A stretch of 64,000 bases of DNA from Brugia malayi (lineage: Eukaryota > Nematoda > Chromadorea > Rhabditida > Onchocercidae). The notes under the pieces were generated by a model. That model had not been told where the DNA came from. It saw nothing but the letters and a program-made list of their open reading frames with translations, and searched no databases. Positions 26,045 to 37,623 of the stretch are shown here, piece after piece. Each line of letters begins with the position of its first letter. Position 1 is the first letter of the stretch. A program made the position numbers and the translations under genes. The stretch is taken from NCBI RefSeq assembly GCF_000002995.4, contig NW_025062479.1, forward strand, positions 8,547,721-8,611,720, in the 5' to 3' direction.

Positions 26045-27021
26045 TATTTGTTTTTTGTCTGCCTGCATGCTTTTCCTAACCACTTCGATTTCCAACGACA
26101 CAAGGCTGTCTATCTTTTTCGCATATTATCTCTTCATGTTTACTACTTTTTGTCATACTAACACCAATGGTTAATCTGCCTAAAAAGTCATGTTTTAAAC
26201 TTTTAAAATTGGAAAAACGGTTCTTGGCAAGTAAGGTGTTTGGTTACTAATACCAAGTTAGGTTTATAGCTAATCGAGAGTAATAATTTAATTTCTAGCT
26301 TTAAACATAGCGATTTTCGCTTTATTTTTCTCCGCGCTACTTTTTTCCTCGATGATTAGGACAAAACAGTTCCGAATAGTAGAATGAAATAAAAAGATGA
26401 ACTAATATTAGGATGGTTTCATAGTGGACCAAAAAGTGAGCCACAGCCGGTTAGCAGTATTTAACACCTATCTCAAATATTTCTATCGTTTATGACAAGG
26501 CTAAATTTGTGGAATCTCAGTTATTTTTAGAAATTTTCAGTTATTCTAGTAGTTTCAAAGATTTGGTCATCGATTTTTTACTGATTTAAAAATCGCTTTT
26601 GCTTCGATAACTCATTCAGTAGGAGGAACTGAATGAATATCATTGTTCTCTAGGCGAACTAGAACATTGAGAATAGAACAAATGTAATCCAAGAAAATTG
26701 AGAGATAAGAAAACATGCTACTACTGGACACTAAAAGAAGTTTCAGTGGTGAAAAATTTATTCACAAAACCAAATTGTCAAGAGTAAAGACAAATTTTGC
26801 ATTGAGCACAAAGATTACGATTGAAGTGTTAATGCATTTCATTTCCATTAGATCTCATTTTCTTTCGTTTTTTTCCTCGATATTTTTTCATTGATATTTA
26901 GAGAATTGCAATAAATAATTAAAGGTGAAGGAATCATTAAAGTACAGGAGAGGAATTCCATTTGCAGATATCGTTCTGACAAGAGATTAATCAAGAAAGA
27001 TTTTCAAGTGTATTTCAGGTT
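26045..27021. other. synapsin 3' region and intergenic
   Basis: The start is probably the synapsin 3' UTR. AATAAA-like motifs occur near 26387 (GAAATAAAAAG) and 26910 (GCAATAAATAA). No further exon is seen. Confidence 0.4.
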
Positions 27022-27405
27022 TTACCAATTTAAAAATTTCTGAACAAGACTAGTGATGATTCTATTTAGTTTGTAAATCGTCCAATGATATTTAAAAAAT
27101 ATTGTACATTTTATGGTTATAAATTCTTTTTGAAATTGTGCTTCGATGAGGCAACCACAGTCCGTCAAAAAAGAAGGTCCTATACTATAAAGCTTAAAAT
27201 AAGAAATGAAAATAATAGCAACTGTTGTGAAAATTATATGAAATAATGTCTTTTTTATATTTGCATGATAGAAAAGTATAGAAAAATTACTGAACAAATA
27301 GTCGGACATAATTATCAAATATGTTATCCCTATTCTGATTATTTCACCTAGTGTTGAGGATAAAACATTGCAAGCAAAAAGTATGAAAAAGAAATATTTC
27401 TTCAC
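27022..27405 (-). pseudogene. hydrophobic 127-codon frame, possible receptor relic
   Basis: A single uninterrupted minus-strand frame starts at ATG with a signal-like segment (YFFFILFACNVL). It then has repeated hydrophobic stretches, including SDYLFSNFSILFYHANIKKT, which faintly recalls the TM7/helix 8 end of nematode serpentine receptors. In DNA this AT-rich, Phe/Ile/Leu/Tyr-rich frames arise by chance, and no splice-linked partner was found. A relic of a chemoreceptor gene is possible but unproven. Confidence 0.25.
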
Positions 27406-28559
27406 TGGAGGAAATTAAAAAGTTAATACGAGGAGCAACATTCCTCCAAGTAGAAATAGAACAAAATTCCAAACAAAATTTTACGTTTTAAATCGTAGTT
27501 TAAATGTCAATATGGAATTGAAACTAAATATTATTGTAGAAGTTAATAATAAATATACCAGAGGATGTCAAAACAATTTTGTCCATGCAAATATTTTTTT
27601 TTATGTCTTTCAGCGGAAAGTTGAGATCTTTCTACTTTATATAGTAAAGCAAAAGACAGGAATTGCAAATGAAAAAAAGAAGCCTTATAAATCGGGTAGA
27701 TAATTCACCTACATTAAGAAATCATCCAGTGTTTTGGTATTAAAAAGGTTGACTATACATAAACCTCATCATATTTCACTGAAGTCCTTTTGCATGTTGC
27801 ATATTCGAACTTAACTATACATTTACAGCAGATTTACATGATATTCTATTTCTGATTTTTGTTTCTTGATTTCTAAAAATGGAAATTGCATAAATTAATC
27901 ACAACTTCAGTTGACAAGAAAAATGTGACTCAGTCGTTTCTGGACAGTATGAAATCTAAAAATGAATTGCAAGGGGGATTAAGTTAGAGTATTTCTAACA
28001 TATCAAAAATTAATTTCTTACTGTGTATAGTGGTGGTGATGATGATGGTTCATTGTGTGCTTATGTTACGAGGGTAAGAAATTAAAAAAAAATTCTTCGT
28101 TTTCGTTGATAAATCAATAACATGCAATTCCATAAATTCTGGAAATGGATTTTAATTATACTAGAAATTTAGTAGTAACTAAACACTGTTAATACTATGT
28201 ACTTTGATACTCGATAGATAAAAACTGGGAACAATTGAAGCGAATGGTTCAGAATATAACTTTGGTTTTCATGATAACCAACAAATAAAGTTAATTAAAT
28301 CTTCACCGATGAACCTGGTATAAGCTCAAAGTTTGAAAATTTGAATCCGTATATAAATTGAAATTTGGACGAGTTTTTAAAACAAATGTATGGCACTCAA
28401 ATCCAAAATACACTTCATTTGAGCTTATAGAGATCTCTACATTTCAAAAGATTTTAGAAATCAAACTCTCAACCTATTTCGATGTGATCTAGTTAAAAAT
28501 GATGTTCGTAACCTTAACAGTCTAGTTGACAGAGTATTAAATAAAATCTTTATATTGTC
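27406..28559. other. intergenic, no supported gene
   Basis: AT-rich sequence without exon signals. It is on the 3' side of the decayed BEL/Pao element; no reverse-transcriptase motif could be read here. Confidence 0.4.
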
Positions 28560-30610
28560 AGTCAGTCCCACAACGTGGGCTTGCATTACATTCGTGACAT
28601 CGGTGCGACATTTAAGTGACCTCCTATTGATATTAACATTTTGTTACTTCCAATCTCAAAATGGGTTAATTTTTGGTATTGAATTCGAGCATTATTATCA
28701 CATTTACCATAGTTATCATTTAGGCAAATCTTTGGACCTTTCCAGGGCCAAAATACATGATATTTTCCATCTACTTTAGCGATTGTTCCTTTGAAATGTC
28801 TTAACTCTTGCTCGTCATCATAAGTATTAGGGTTTTCTATTTCTGAGATCATAGTGACACTGTTTCATCGCTTTGATTTGAAGCAGCTATCCCCAATTTA
28901 TATTTTCGTCATAATTGTGAAATCTGTTGATATATCCTCCTCCACTTATTATAGGACCAACCTTTGTATGGGTTACGTAGAATCCTGATGCCATTTAATG
29001 AACTTCATTTAGCAAGCTTTTCTTGAGCTATTATTTGTGGCAAACGCTGGCGGTTTAAGTTAATTACTTGTAGTTTCTCTGTTAGGTAATTTAATTCGTA
29101 AGTATCAATGATTATAATTTCGGAGTTCAAGGTTCTTACTCCGATTCCTAATTTTGTAGTTCGATATGATTTCGGAGTTTTGCTACCAAATGAGAAGAGT
29201 TTCAGATTTTCTCTTTTGGTTCTGTCTCATCTCAATCGGTTTGCCAACTCTTTCGATATAAAGAATGATTGTGAGCCAAATGTCAAATAATGCCAAAGCT
29301 TTTTTGTTGAATTTCTGAGTGGTATGGATTAGCTACCCCCATATCCTTACATAAAAGTAAAATTCACAATTTCTTTATTGAAACTTACTTGTTGTGAGAA
29401 TTCTCTGTATTTCAGTGGACAATGTCGTAGCAATACAATAGAAACAAGAAGGTTTCTTCTTTTGCATTCAGTTGATTTATGCCCTATTCGATGATACTTG
29501 AAACATGTCCTTGTTACAAAATGCGCATGGTTTTCTAGTTTTTCTGCCGATAGTTTCCTTTAATTTTGAAAGTTGACTTAATTGATTTGATTGAATTATT
29601 TATCCATTGTAGATAAAGCTGAAGTTTCATCATTAGCATTAATTTTAATTTCTCCCTGGTTATAGTCTGATTTCGAATAATTTCTTCGTTCCTGGTACTA
29701 ATTCTTCCAAAAATTGCTGGCTTTTATGAACCGACCACCCTGCTGATTCTGATTTCAATTGGTACACTTTGTTCAATATCCAAGGAAGCGGTAGCTTGTT
29801 TTCTATTGCAATTTCAACACTGGGGTGTTTCAAGTTATTGATGGCTTCCAGTTGTCGAAATATTCTTACCATGGTTTCAATGATTGCTTTCCATTCACGA
29901 TCATATTTGAAAAGTGACAATGAAGAGTTTACCGTACTTCTTTGTTAGTATGCCTCTTATGACTTTGTAATTTTTTGGTGCAATGTCGTAACCCTTCACT
30001 GCTAGCAATGAATCCTTTTTAAGACATGACATCAGATAGTTTAATTTCTGAATGTCTGGGATGTTTTCATTATGAACTGCTACTTTGAAACTGCTCCAAA
30101 ATTGTCTCTACAATTTTGGATCGCAACTAAATTTACTAGTGTAACTGTTGAAGGTTTACTATTGCGTGATTGGTTGAGATCACTCTTCCCTAAAGTTGAT
30201 ACTCGGGTGTCATGAAGATAAGTCATGAAGATTTAGTCGTTGAAGCACTACTTCATAGTGCTCAAGGATAAATGTTTAAAGTGATGACAGCTTCTCTTGC
30301 GTCAGCTATTAAGTCTAAAATACCTCATGGATCATCGACCATTTTTGAGTATTTCCTTCTCTCACTTCTTCTTTGTGATGCGTTTGTCGTATTCTGGATT
30401 AGATCCGACCATTTTTGAACAACTGTTTTGAGAATATGAGTATGATAATCAAGACGTCTTTTTTGATGAATCGCAGTTTGATTTCGTACTGTTAAAGTTT
30501 ATGTGGAAGTGTTTGCTCCGGCTGGGTTAGATCGAATTCATTTACTTTTTGAATCTTCGACTTTGGTATTTCGGCTCCTTTTAACAAAGTGTCAGACATA
30601 CTTTAGCTTA
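28560..30610 (-). mobile_element. decayed BEL/Pao LTR retrotransposon (gag to protease part)
   Basis: Several blocks on the minus strand follow the order of a Pao polyprotein, broken by stops and shifts. First is an N-terminal piece starting MSDTLLKGAEIPKSK (about 30600). Then an SDLIQNTTNASQRR-like patch (about 30400). Then the Pao gag block at 29920-29660 with LKHPSVEIAIENKLPLPWIL and WSVHKSQQFLEELVP. Then degenerate CCHC knuckles near 29460-29545 (KPCAFCNKD, then CFKYHRIGHKSTEC, where a Tyr replaces one Cys). Last is the linker before reverse transcriptase at 28852-28586: YDDEQELRHFKGTIAKVDGK, YHVFWPWKG, LNDNYGKC. Reverse transcriptase, RNase H and integrase are missing and no LTR pair was seen, so it is a truncated, inactive copy. 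Confidence 0.75.
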
Positions 30611-32022
30611 AGTACCAAATAATTTGTTGTGAAACTTAGGGCTTCTTACTTTTGTAGCTTACAGCAGAATTTGATTTTTGTATGCTCAAGTGCCTTCCTT
30701 GTTTGTTATTGTAATTGGTATAGACAAATGTGTTGATTTAAAGTCTATCATAACTAATTTTATTTGCTAGCAACCCCGATACAAATAAGAAAATACGCTT
30801 ATAACTTCGTAGCATTTGCCTGCGAAGATGAAATGGAAAAATTAAATCGATTAATGGGGAATTCAAAGGATTTAAATGAACCGAATTAAATGAGTATGAA
30901 AGGGCAGCTGAACCATAATTGCTGGTACAAAAAACTAACAAGACAAACGGTTTAAATCTTTATATAATAGACAATGACTTTTAATCAGCGAATATTATGC
31001 GCTTATTATAAAAGTCAATGCTCTTTATATAGTAAGAGATCGTCAATTTCTCATAAAAATGACTGTTAGATTAGAAAACCTTTACAATATTTCGACATTA
31101 CAAGCAAATTTGGCTTGGAACAAATGAGTAAAGTTAAAAATTTCTAGACAGGCAGATAAACTCGCTACAGCAGGAAGATGAGTGTTGGGCAAATGATTGC
31201 TTACATAAATGCAATTTTGAAACAATGTTTAATTAAAGAATGTTCAGTTAAGCGAAATTTTAGTTTTATGGGCTAATACAATTTTAATTCATATATTTCG
31301 TAAGTTATTTGGAGGTTCGCGAGATTTATTTCAAGTTTTTACAATTTATTGTCCTAAGCAACTGCATTGTAAGAACTATTTACGATTCACTTTTTTTTTT
31401 TAACGAAAACAGAATACATTGTCATTTGTAAATTACACCTTTAAAAATTTAAAAAAAAAAAAGGATTAATACCCTACAAGGTGTGCGACTGCACTAAAAA
31501 AAAAAACTATGTGCAGTGTTCTCGACTGAATTCCGTGAATTTCAAATTACTTTTTTCTAAATCCAAAAGTGTATCACAAAATGCATCAATATTCATAGTT
31601 AATGTGCTGCTACCTGTGAGGTGCGCCAAACGTTTGCTCAACTAATCGTTAATCAGTAGCCCTCCAGTACTCTACGAAAATACGCAGGGCTGTCCAAACA
31701 GTTATTGGTGAAATAATATTGGCATACAATCCAAGAGGTTATGTTGTCCATTATCTTCAAAGTAGCTTCACAATGTAAAATGAATAGAACCATTCATTAA
31801 GTATAACAAAAAACACAATAATATTAATTCACTGCAGAACAGGTCTTTTTTTTTTTTTTGAATTCTAGAATTTGCCTCAGAAATTAGGTGCTTAAATTTA
31901 TTACTTCTGGACAGAGAAACGATTTTTTGGAATGGTAGGTTAAATTTAGTAAAACTCACTTGACGAATATAGATTTAAAATCTGTATGCATGCACAAAAT
32001 TTATACTGTTCTGCAGTTAACG
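30611..32022. other. flank of the retrotransposon relic, no gene
   Basis: This could hold the element's 5' LTR, but no repeat of it is visible in the window. A and T tracts occur near 31390-31400, 31451-31462, 31497-31507 and 31847-31859. Confidence 0.35.
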
Positions 32023-32223
32023 ATGGTAGATGCAAAAAGTGTTCCTATAACAGTTGTGGAATGTCTTGTTTTAAAATATCAAGATGATTTTATTCATTTC
32101 ATTTTTAACATGAAAATTTTTAAGGTAGAATTTAATCAGAAACTACGTGAGTTTCGATTGTTGCAATCATATTTGATACAGCATGCACTGATACAGCAAT
32201 TAGAAGTAATGGAAGTCCCCTAA
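32023..32223 (+). CDS. candidate small ORF, 66 residues, unidentified
   Basis: The ATG lies six bases after a strong acceptor (CTGTTCTGCAG), as for a trans-spliced leader exon. The frame reads MVDAKSVPITVVECLVLKYQ, then a hydrophobic patch, then VEFNQKLREFRLLQSYLIQH, and ends EVMEVP with TAA. The second half is helix-like. An internal TTTTTAAG/GTAGAA could be a splice acceptor, so the real protein may be shorter or joined to other exons. No family is recognised. Confidence 0.35.
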   Translation: MVDAKSVPITVVECLVLKYQDDFIHFIFNMKIFKVEFNQKLREFRLLQSYLIQHALIQQLEVMEVP

Positions 32224-32516
32224 TCAGGTTAACAAATTAGTTGCGAATTTGAAGTGGTTATTCTGTTCAAAATAATTAACGATCACTTTGAATTGCAAAG
32301 CGATCGTTAATTGAACTGCAAAAGTACCGCATAACCTCGTGTTGGGAACGATGCAACAATCCAAAATAATAAGTAATCTGGTTTCTTGAGGAACATCTGT
32401 CAATTATAACCTAATATAGTCGCTTAAATTTTTTAACGGGAATTGTAGGAAAAAAGAATGTTTCAACCTTTATTTGATACGAGACGATTCCTTTATATAA
32501 TTGTTTCCTGCTTAAT
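32224..32516. other. intergenic, holds a strong hairpin
   Basis: No gene is seen. The inverted repeat at 32274-32312 is listed separately. Confidence 0.4.
32274..32312. repeat. inverted repeat, 17-base stem and 5-base loop
   Basis: The left arm AATTAACGATCACTTTG and the right arm CAAAGCGATCGTTAATT pair at 16 of 17 positions with the loop AATTG. Allowing a bulge, the stem extends into GTTCAA/TTGAAC on both sides. It lies 3' of the small ORF. It could be a transposon end, a terminator-like structure or a small hairpin RNA. Confidence 0.6.
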
Positions 32517-33233
32517 TTATATTCTTATCACGTTTCTTCTCTTTGCTTCGGTTGTACTATCAGTATAATTGGTTGAGCTGACTGTTGTTGTTTCCTTCTT
32601 CCCTTTTCTTTTTGATCCTTGAATTATCGTGGAGTGTCGTAACTTCGTTTTTGCTCGTACGTCGTCGTTTATTGCCAGAACATTGTGTTCTACCCGTTGA
32701 ATTCCTCTTTGTCGAAATTCACGTCGTTTAATACTCAACTTGGGTAACTAAACTCCCGTTGTTGTCGTCGATTGTTCTCCGCACCTCAAAATTGTTGTCC
32801 TATAGGTGTCATGAGAAACGAATTTCTCTTACTCGTCCTTTTAAGCATTTTTCTCCAGCGCGACCTAAAGCCGCCCTAACACAATCGTCCCTCAACTCAT
32901 CAACCCGATGTGATCCGTAATGAGAAGTTATTCCGCTTATATCGCCGAGAGCCCTTCTTTGTTCAGATCTAATATCCACATCGTTTCCTTTGTACATTTA
33001 TTATCTCATTGTGCTTTTTTTTCCCTTCGCTTCGATTGCTTGTTAGGATGACTCCTTGGTTAGCGCCCTTCCTTTGTTCTTTATTAACTATAAGATCCGT
33101 AAAAATTACTTCTAATACACTTGAGAAAAAAATATGGTTCTCTGTGTTGAACAAGTTTTTGCTAAAGTTTTTAGTTGCTTTTAATTTTATATTTATAACG
33201 TTTTACAAGTCCTCAAATTCTTCACATAAATAA
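32517..33233. other. higher-GC island with degenerate overlapping frames
   Basis: This block is visibly richer in C and G (many CG dinucleotides) than its surroundings. On the minus strand two open frames are charged and basic: 32997-32809 (SHYGSHRVDELRDDCVRAAL) and 32738-32517 (KRREFRQRGIQRVEHNVLAI). On the plus strand 33009-33233 is hydrophobic (MTPWLAPFLCSLLTI). The compositional contrast suggests inserted DNA, either a transposon part or bacterial or organellar material. I cannot assign a source and see no complete gene. Confidence 0.3.
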
Positions 33234-34053
33234 TTCGCATAAAAATCATTTTTTATTGTTCATTTGTTTAAATACCATCTCAATTACCTTCTTTGGCTAT
33301 AGTTTGCAAATTTGTAGTTTGCATTTGCTGGAGATGCACTATAAAATATACAATTTAATGAGTTGTATTGCAAATGCTTCTCTGAACAGGTTCGGAACTG
33401 GAAAGAACAAAAATATTAAATGAAGAAACATCATTATGGAGGTTAATTAATGTAAACTCATGGTTTTAAAGACTTTCTTGTTACATTCTCACATAGAACA
33501 CTTTTTTAAATTTTAGGAATTTATATAGGATAATTATAAGGCTATTTAAAAAAAGCTTTCTTCAGCGCGATAATTACACTCTCCACATCATTGCCCAATG
33601 AAGAAAAGCTGCGCATACGGATTTGGAACAAACAGAAATGAATGCTGAACATGTCAACATGTGATTATTTCAGTCCGTGTAATATGTCATTTTCCTTCGT
33701 ATGGTACTCAGATTTATATTTTTCGCAGATAACCTTTTGTTTTTTGCTTTTACTTTGTTTACTAAAGAAGACTTTTTCCTTTTTGCTTGTCAGAAACGTT
33801 ACTATATTGGAATGAACTTACTGACATCAATTAAATGTATCATGAATTCGACTAGAAGCAGTTGTGGAATTTTTAAATAATAATCTCAACAGTTGATTTG
33901 ATACTGTTTTACTTATTTCTTCCGGATTCGGAAAAGTTTGACAAGTCTTAATGTTTTGGGAATTTTTGCAAACTTGAAATTTTATTCGTTATTTGTTGTT
34001 GTAAACCAAATGTTTATGTGATATATAGGCTGATCTATTTGAACTTGCTTCCT
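33234..34053. other. intergenic, no supported gene
   Basis: AT-rich. It ends at a strong acceptor (TTGCTTCCTACAG, 34042-34054) that precedes the first exon of the cysteine-rich gene. Confidence 0.4.
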
Positions 34054-34064
34054 ACAGCAGTGAT

Positions 34065-37000
34065 ATGCAATGCATGTCGTTGGGCGGTGTTCTGTCTTTT
34101 TGTTCTCTTGCCGTAATTCAAGCAATTATTGTTGTCGGAGATCCGGTAATTTCCAACCGTGAGAAAAGCAGACTTTTTACAAGTCTTTCTACACCTACTG
34201 GCGTAAGCTTCTTCTATAAAGGTTTAAATTCGAAGAGATTATGCTCTGTGCTGGTAAAATTAACTTTATGATTTCTTTTCCTTCTTCGAATGCTTCGAGT
34301 TTTACTTGACAATTATCAAAACTTTGAATAAATGCTTCATTCAGGAACACCAAATTTTCATTCATGCCTTAATTGTCATCTACCTTGGTCATAACCATTA
34401 TTGAACTGTAAATTGAATTGCTCTTTGAGATATCAGTTTAACTTCTTCCTTTATTCCTTTAAATTTATTTTTAAAGAAGATATTCAGATTATATTTCCTA
34501 TAAACTCCATTGCACTGAAAAGTGAAACGAAGTGAAATTAGAATTAGAAAAGGCAAAATATTCATTTTTGTTGTTTTAAATGTTGTCATCTTTATAATGG
34601 CAAAAAATTGCAATGTTTCTCCTCCGTATTTACTAATTTGCTACCTCAACCTAATGCAAGTAAATATATGTTACGAAACATTTCAGTAAATATTATTACT
34701 GAAAGATTGGTAAGGTCCATCCGTCAGACTTAGAATTAGATCTGTAATTCCAATAATTTCATTTTTGATGTTAATAAATGGCACTTTTCAATCTTATATT
34801 TACCATGTGGAATTCTGAATGGTACAGAAAGGACTTGTAGCGGATCGTGGGTAGATGAGTGCTGTACCGGGAAATGTGACCCCCCAATAAGTGTCGTATC
34901 ATTCAATTGAGTGTCATTCAAGGAAACGACAGAATTTGGATCTCTATGGCAAAGAATAATGGACGAGGTGATGAAATTAAGGGATTTCCACTGGATGAAG
35001 TATTAAAAAAGAGGTGAATTTCCATATTGTTTTGTACAGTATTTACCAATGAAGATTTATGTGTTGAGCATCGATTTTTCTGACAATTAAGGATGGTGAA
35101 AATTGGAATTGTTGAATTGCTTTAAAAATCCAGATAATGGGAAGAAAAGGTATGAAAACGTATACCCATTGATGATAAGAAAAAAGTGAATAGAGTTTTT
35201 TTTTGCTTGTTATGAACAAACTTTAAGGTTGAAGGGTGAATGGAATTTTAAGGATTTAGTTGTTTGAAATATTTTGATTTTGCGGAACAGCACTAACATT
35301 TTGCGCTTTGTTGTTGTATACGTTATACAGAATTGGTCACTTTAAGATTTTTTTAGCCACAAAAGATAAGTTAGTTCTTAAAAAATTCCTCTCAAGCGGG
35401 GTATTTGAAGAAATTTTTCACTTCTAAGTTTGCTTCATAAGTAAGGATTATTTCAACCTCAACAAGATTCGATAAAAGGAGAAGAAATCATGGGACATAA
35501 AGAGAATTTGTATGAGTGTGCGGAGAGAAGAGGTATCAAGTCTTATTTGCTATTATTTTCCATTTATTTCTCCATAAATATTTTGATATCTCACAAAATG
35601 CAAGCTTTATAAACTTTTTTGTACTTTTGAAATTAGCAAGTGTCGAATGAATTCATTCGAAGAGATTCATAAAATTTTCAAATGCAAAAACTGCTTTAAC
35701 ATTTGCAATCTGGTTGCTTCAGCAGTTAATTGTAGAACCGAAGCTGTTGAAAGGATAATTATGCTTAAAACTATGTGGCTCATAAAAAATTCGAAAAAGA
35801 TCAAAGGTAAGATAAGAGAAAAGCGAGGGATCTTAAGAAGGTAAGATGTAATAGGTGGCAAGATTGGGAATAATGATAAAACGGTAACTGTTGTGGTGGT
35901 GAGAGAAAATGGAAAGAGACCATGCTCATGAAGAGGGTTAAAAAATAAAGAGATTATATTGGCCCTAACCCTATAGATTTCTATGAAGGTCGGAAAAATG
36001 AAAAGCTTTCTCAAACCTTATTCTTTATCCATTTCTTCAACAGGTATTTACATCAGGTTTTGTTTTCATAATTCTAGACGAAAATATAGGCTATTGTAGA
36101 AAATGCATATTATAAGGATCTTTGAGCTTTAGAAAATTTTACATTTTCTATCGAAAATTATGAAAATTTCCTGGTAATCTTATACATCAAAATCTTATGG
36201 TTACATGGAATAATGAGCAAAATTTTTAGCAATCCTTATGGAATATGAGCAAAACGGGATTTATGTCAATCGTCTGGATGGTTTTTATTGTTGATAGCAT
36301 TGTTGTAAATGAATTTAAAGGTTTTTTTGTGATTATCGAGTATATCTCCAATTTTTCAAGCTTTATTCTCACCTTAAGATTTGCAGTGCTATGAAACTTT
36401 TGAATTCGAGAACTAATTTGTTCGTGGAATATTAAGCTGTTGCTGATTAAAAAAATGAGTTGAAGCATTTCAGTTTCTTCTATCAATTTGAATAAAATTG
36501 AATACAGATTCGGTCCTAGCAATTCCCTTCATTTTTCGTCTATTTCAATGCGGCGATATAAATGGGAGGAAGATGATGAATGTCGAAAACAAGCATTGAA
36601 TTCAGTGGACAAATGCTCCAGTGATTGTGGTTATAAGTTGGCCCCTATTGGCGGTGATATACAAGATATGATGGATTGTTTTAGTAAACAAGGACCCGCC
36701 ATTCAAACTGAAGACGTCTGCTTAAGGCAAAAAATTTTTTACAAGTAAATATTTCAACTTTTCCTCATTTCAAAAGTTCCAAAGATCAAAAATTTCTCGG
36801 AAAAAAAAATGAAGGCACCATACCGTAAATAGTTTTGTAATAAAACCAAAAAATATTTCAGATGCGATAATTGGTCTCAACCTACACTCGTCAATGAAAT
36901 TAACTTCGATAATTTAGAGGTATTTTTGTCTGGAACTTCTTACGAAATACAATCTATCTGAAATGCAGTTAAAACTTCAAATTAGGTTTTTAATTTTTCA

Positions 37001-37623
37001 ACAAGAAAGGACTAGTATTTATATTGCCAAAATATCCATTGCTTTAGCTTTTACAATCATTGATACTAATAAATGACTTAAGTAGTTATTGTACAAGGCT
37101 TTTCTCTTTTTAAGTTCATGATTATGTTTTCAAAATTCTTCGTTGAAATTAATCATTTGTTTAAGTTCAATTTATACGCTTCTTCTTTGAACTATTATTG
37201 ATATCTTTTGGTCTTCTACCTCAATTTTTTGACTGCATAATAGAAGATGTCTCTTTTCTACTTTTCATCGCATAAATCTAATCGGTTCAATTACTTGTTA
37301 CAGTTTACGTTCAATGAGACAATGCGATAGTTTAAATGCTATATTCAAGTACAATTATTGTATTAGATCGTGCTATAAAAAATACCACAATCGAGTGCTA
37401 TGAAAGAAAGCGGTAATGTAAAAAATTTCCTTTTCAAATTTTTAAATGTAGTTTTTTTTTTTTTGGGCACTTTTTTCAATTAAGAAATTTATTAACTTCT
37501 CGTAAATAAGTTAAAAATTCCTAACTCAAATTTATGAGCCACAGATGCGTTCATGATTTGACGGATCGCAAAACACTTATCAGTTTTGTAAAGGATTGTG
37601 TTGGAGCTTATTCACTATTTTAA
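34065..37623 (+). CDS. cysteine-rich, probably secreted protein; model unresolved
   Basis: Exon 1 (34065-34145) follows a trans-splice-like acceptor and encodes a signal-peptide-like MQCMSLGGVLSFCSLAVIQA. Possible exon 2 is 35641-35818 (KCKNCFNICNLVASAVNC), phase-compatible with exon 1 and with 36474-36744. That exon is the most convincing: WEEDDECRKQALNSVDKCSS, DMMDCFSKQGPAIQTEDVC, then LRQKIFYK. Next come 36862-36919 (CDNWSQPTLVNEINFDNLE), 37304-37412 and the last exon 37545-37623 (CVHDLTDRKTLISFVKDCVG, stop TAA). Within 37304-37412 the reading changes frame at a six-A run: QCDSLNAIFKYNYCIRSCY is in one frame and ECYERKR, which joins the last exon, in the next. Either an A was gained here or splicing differs. 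The spaced cysteines fit a disulphide-rich extracellular protein. No family is named. Confidence 0.45.
34736..34950. other. region open in both directions between exons
   Basis: On the plus strand, 34750-34905 reads LPCGILNGTERTCSGSW then DECCTGKCDPP (cysteine-rich) before TGA. Starting at 34949, MAKNNGRGDEIKGFPLDEVL runs to a donor GTGAAT. On the minus strand, 34812-34950 reads NDTTLIGGSHFPVQHSSTH to a donor CATG/GTAAAT. Only one strand can be the real exon, and I cannot decide which. Confidence 0.3.

Noticed and set aside
32517..33233. Nuclear transfer from a Wolbachia-type bacterium
   Set aside because: Composition hints at foreign DNA, but no recognisable bacterial protein could be read, so the origin is left open.
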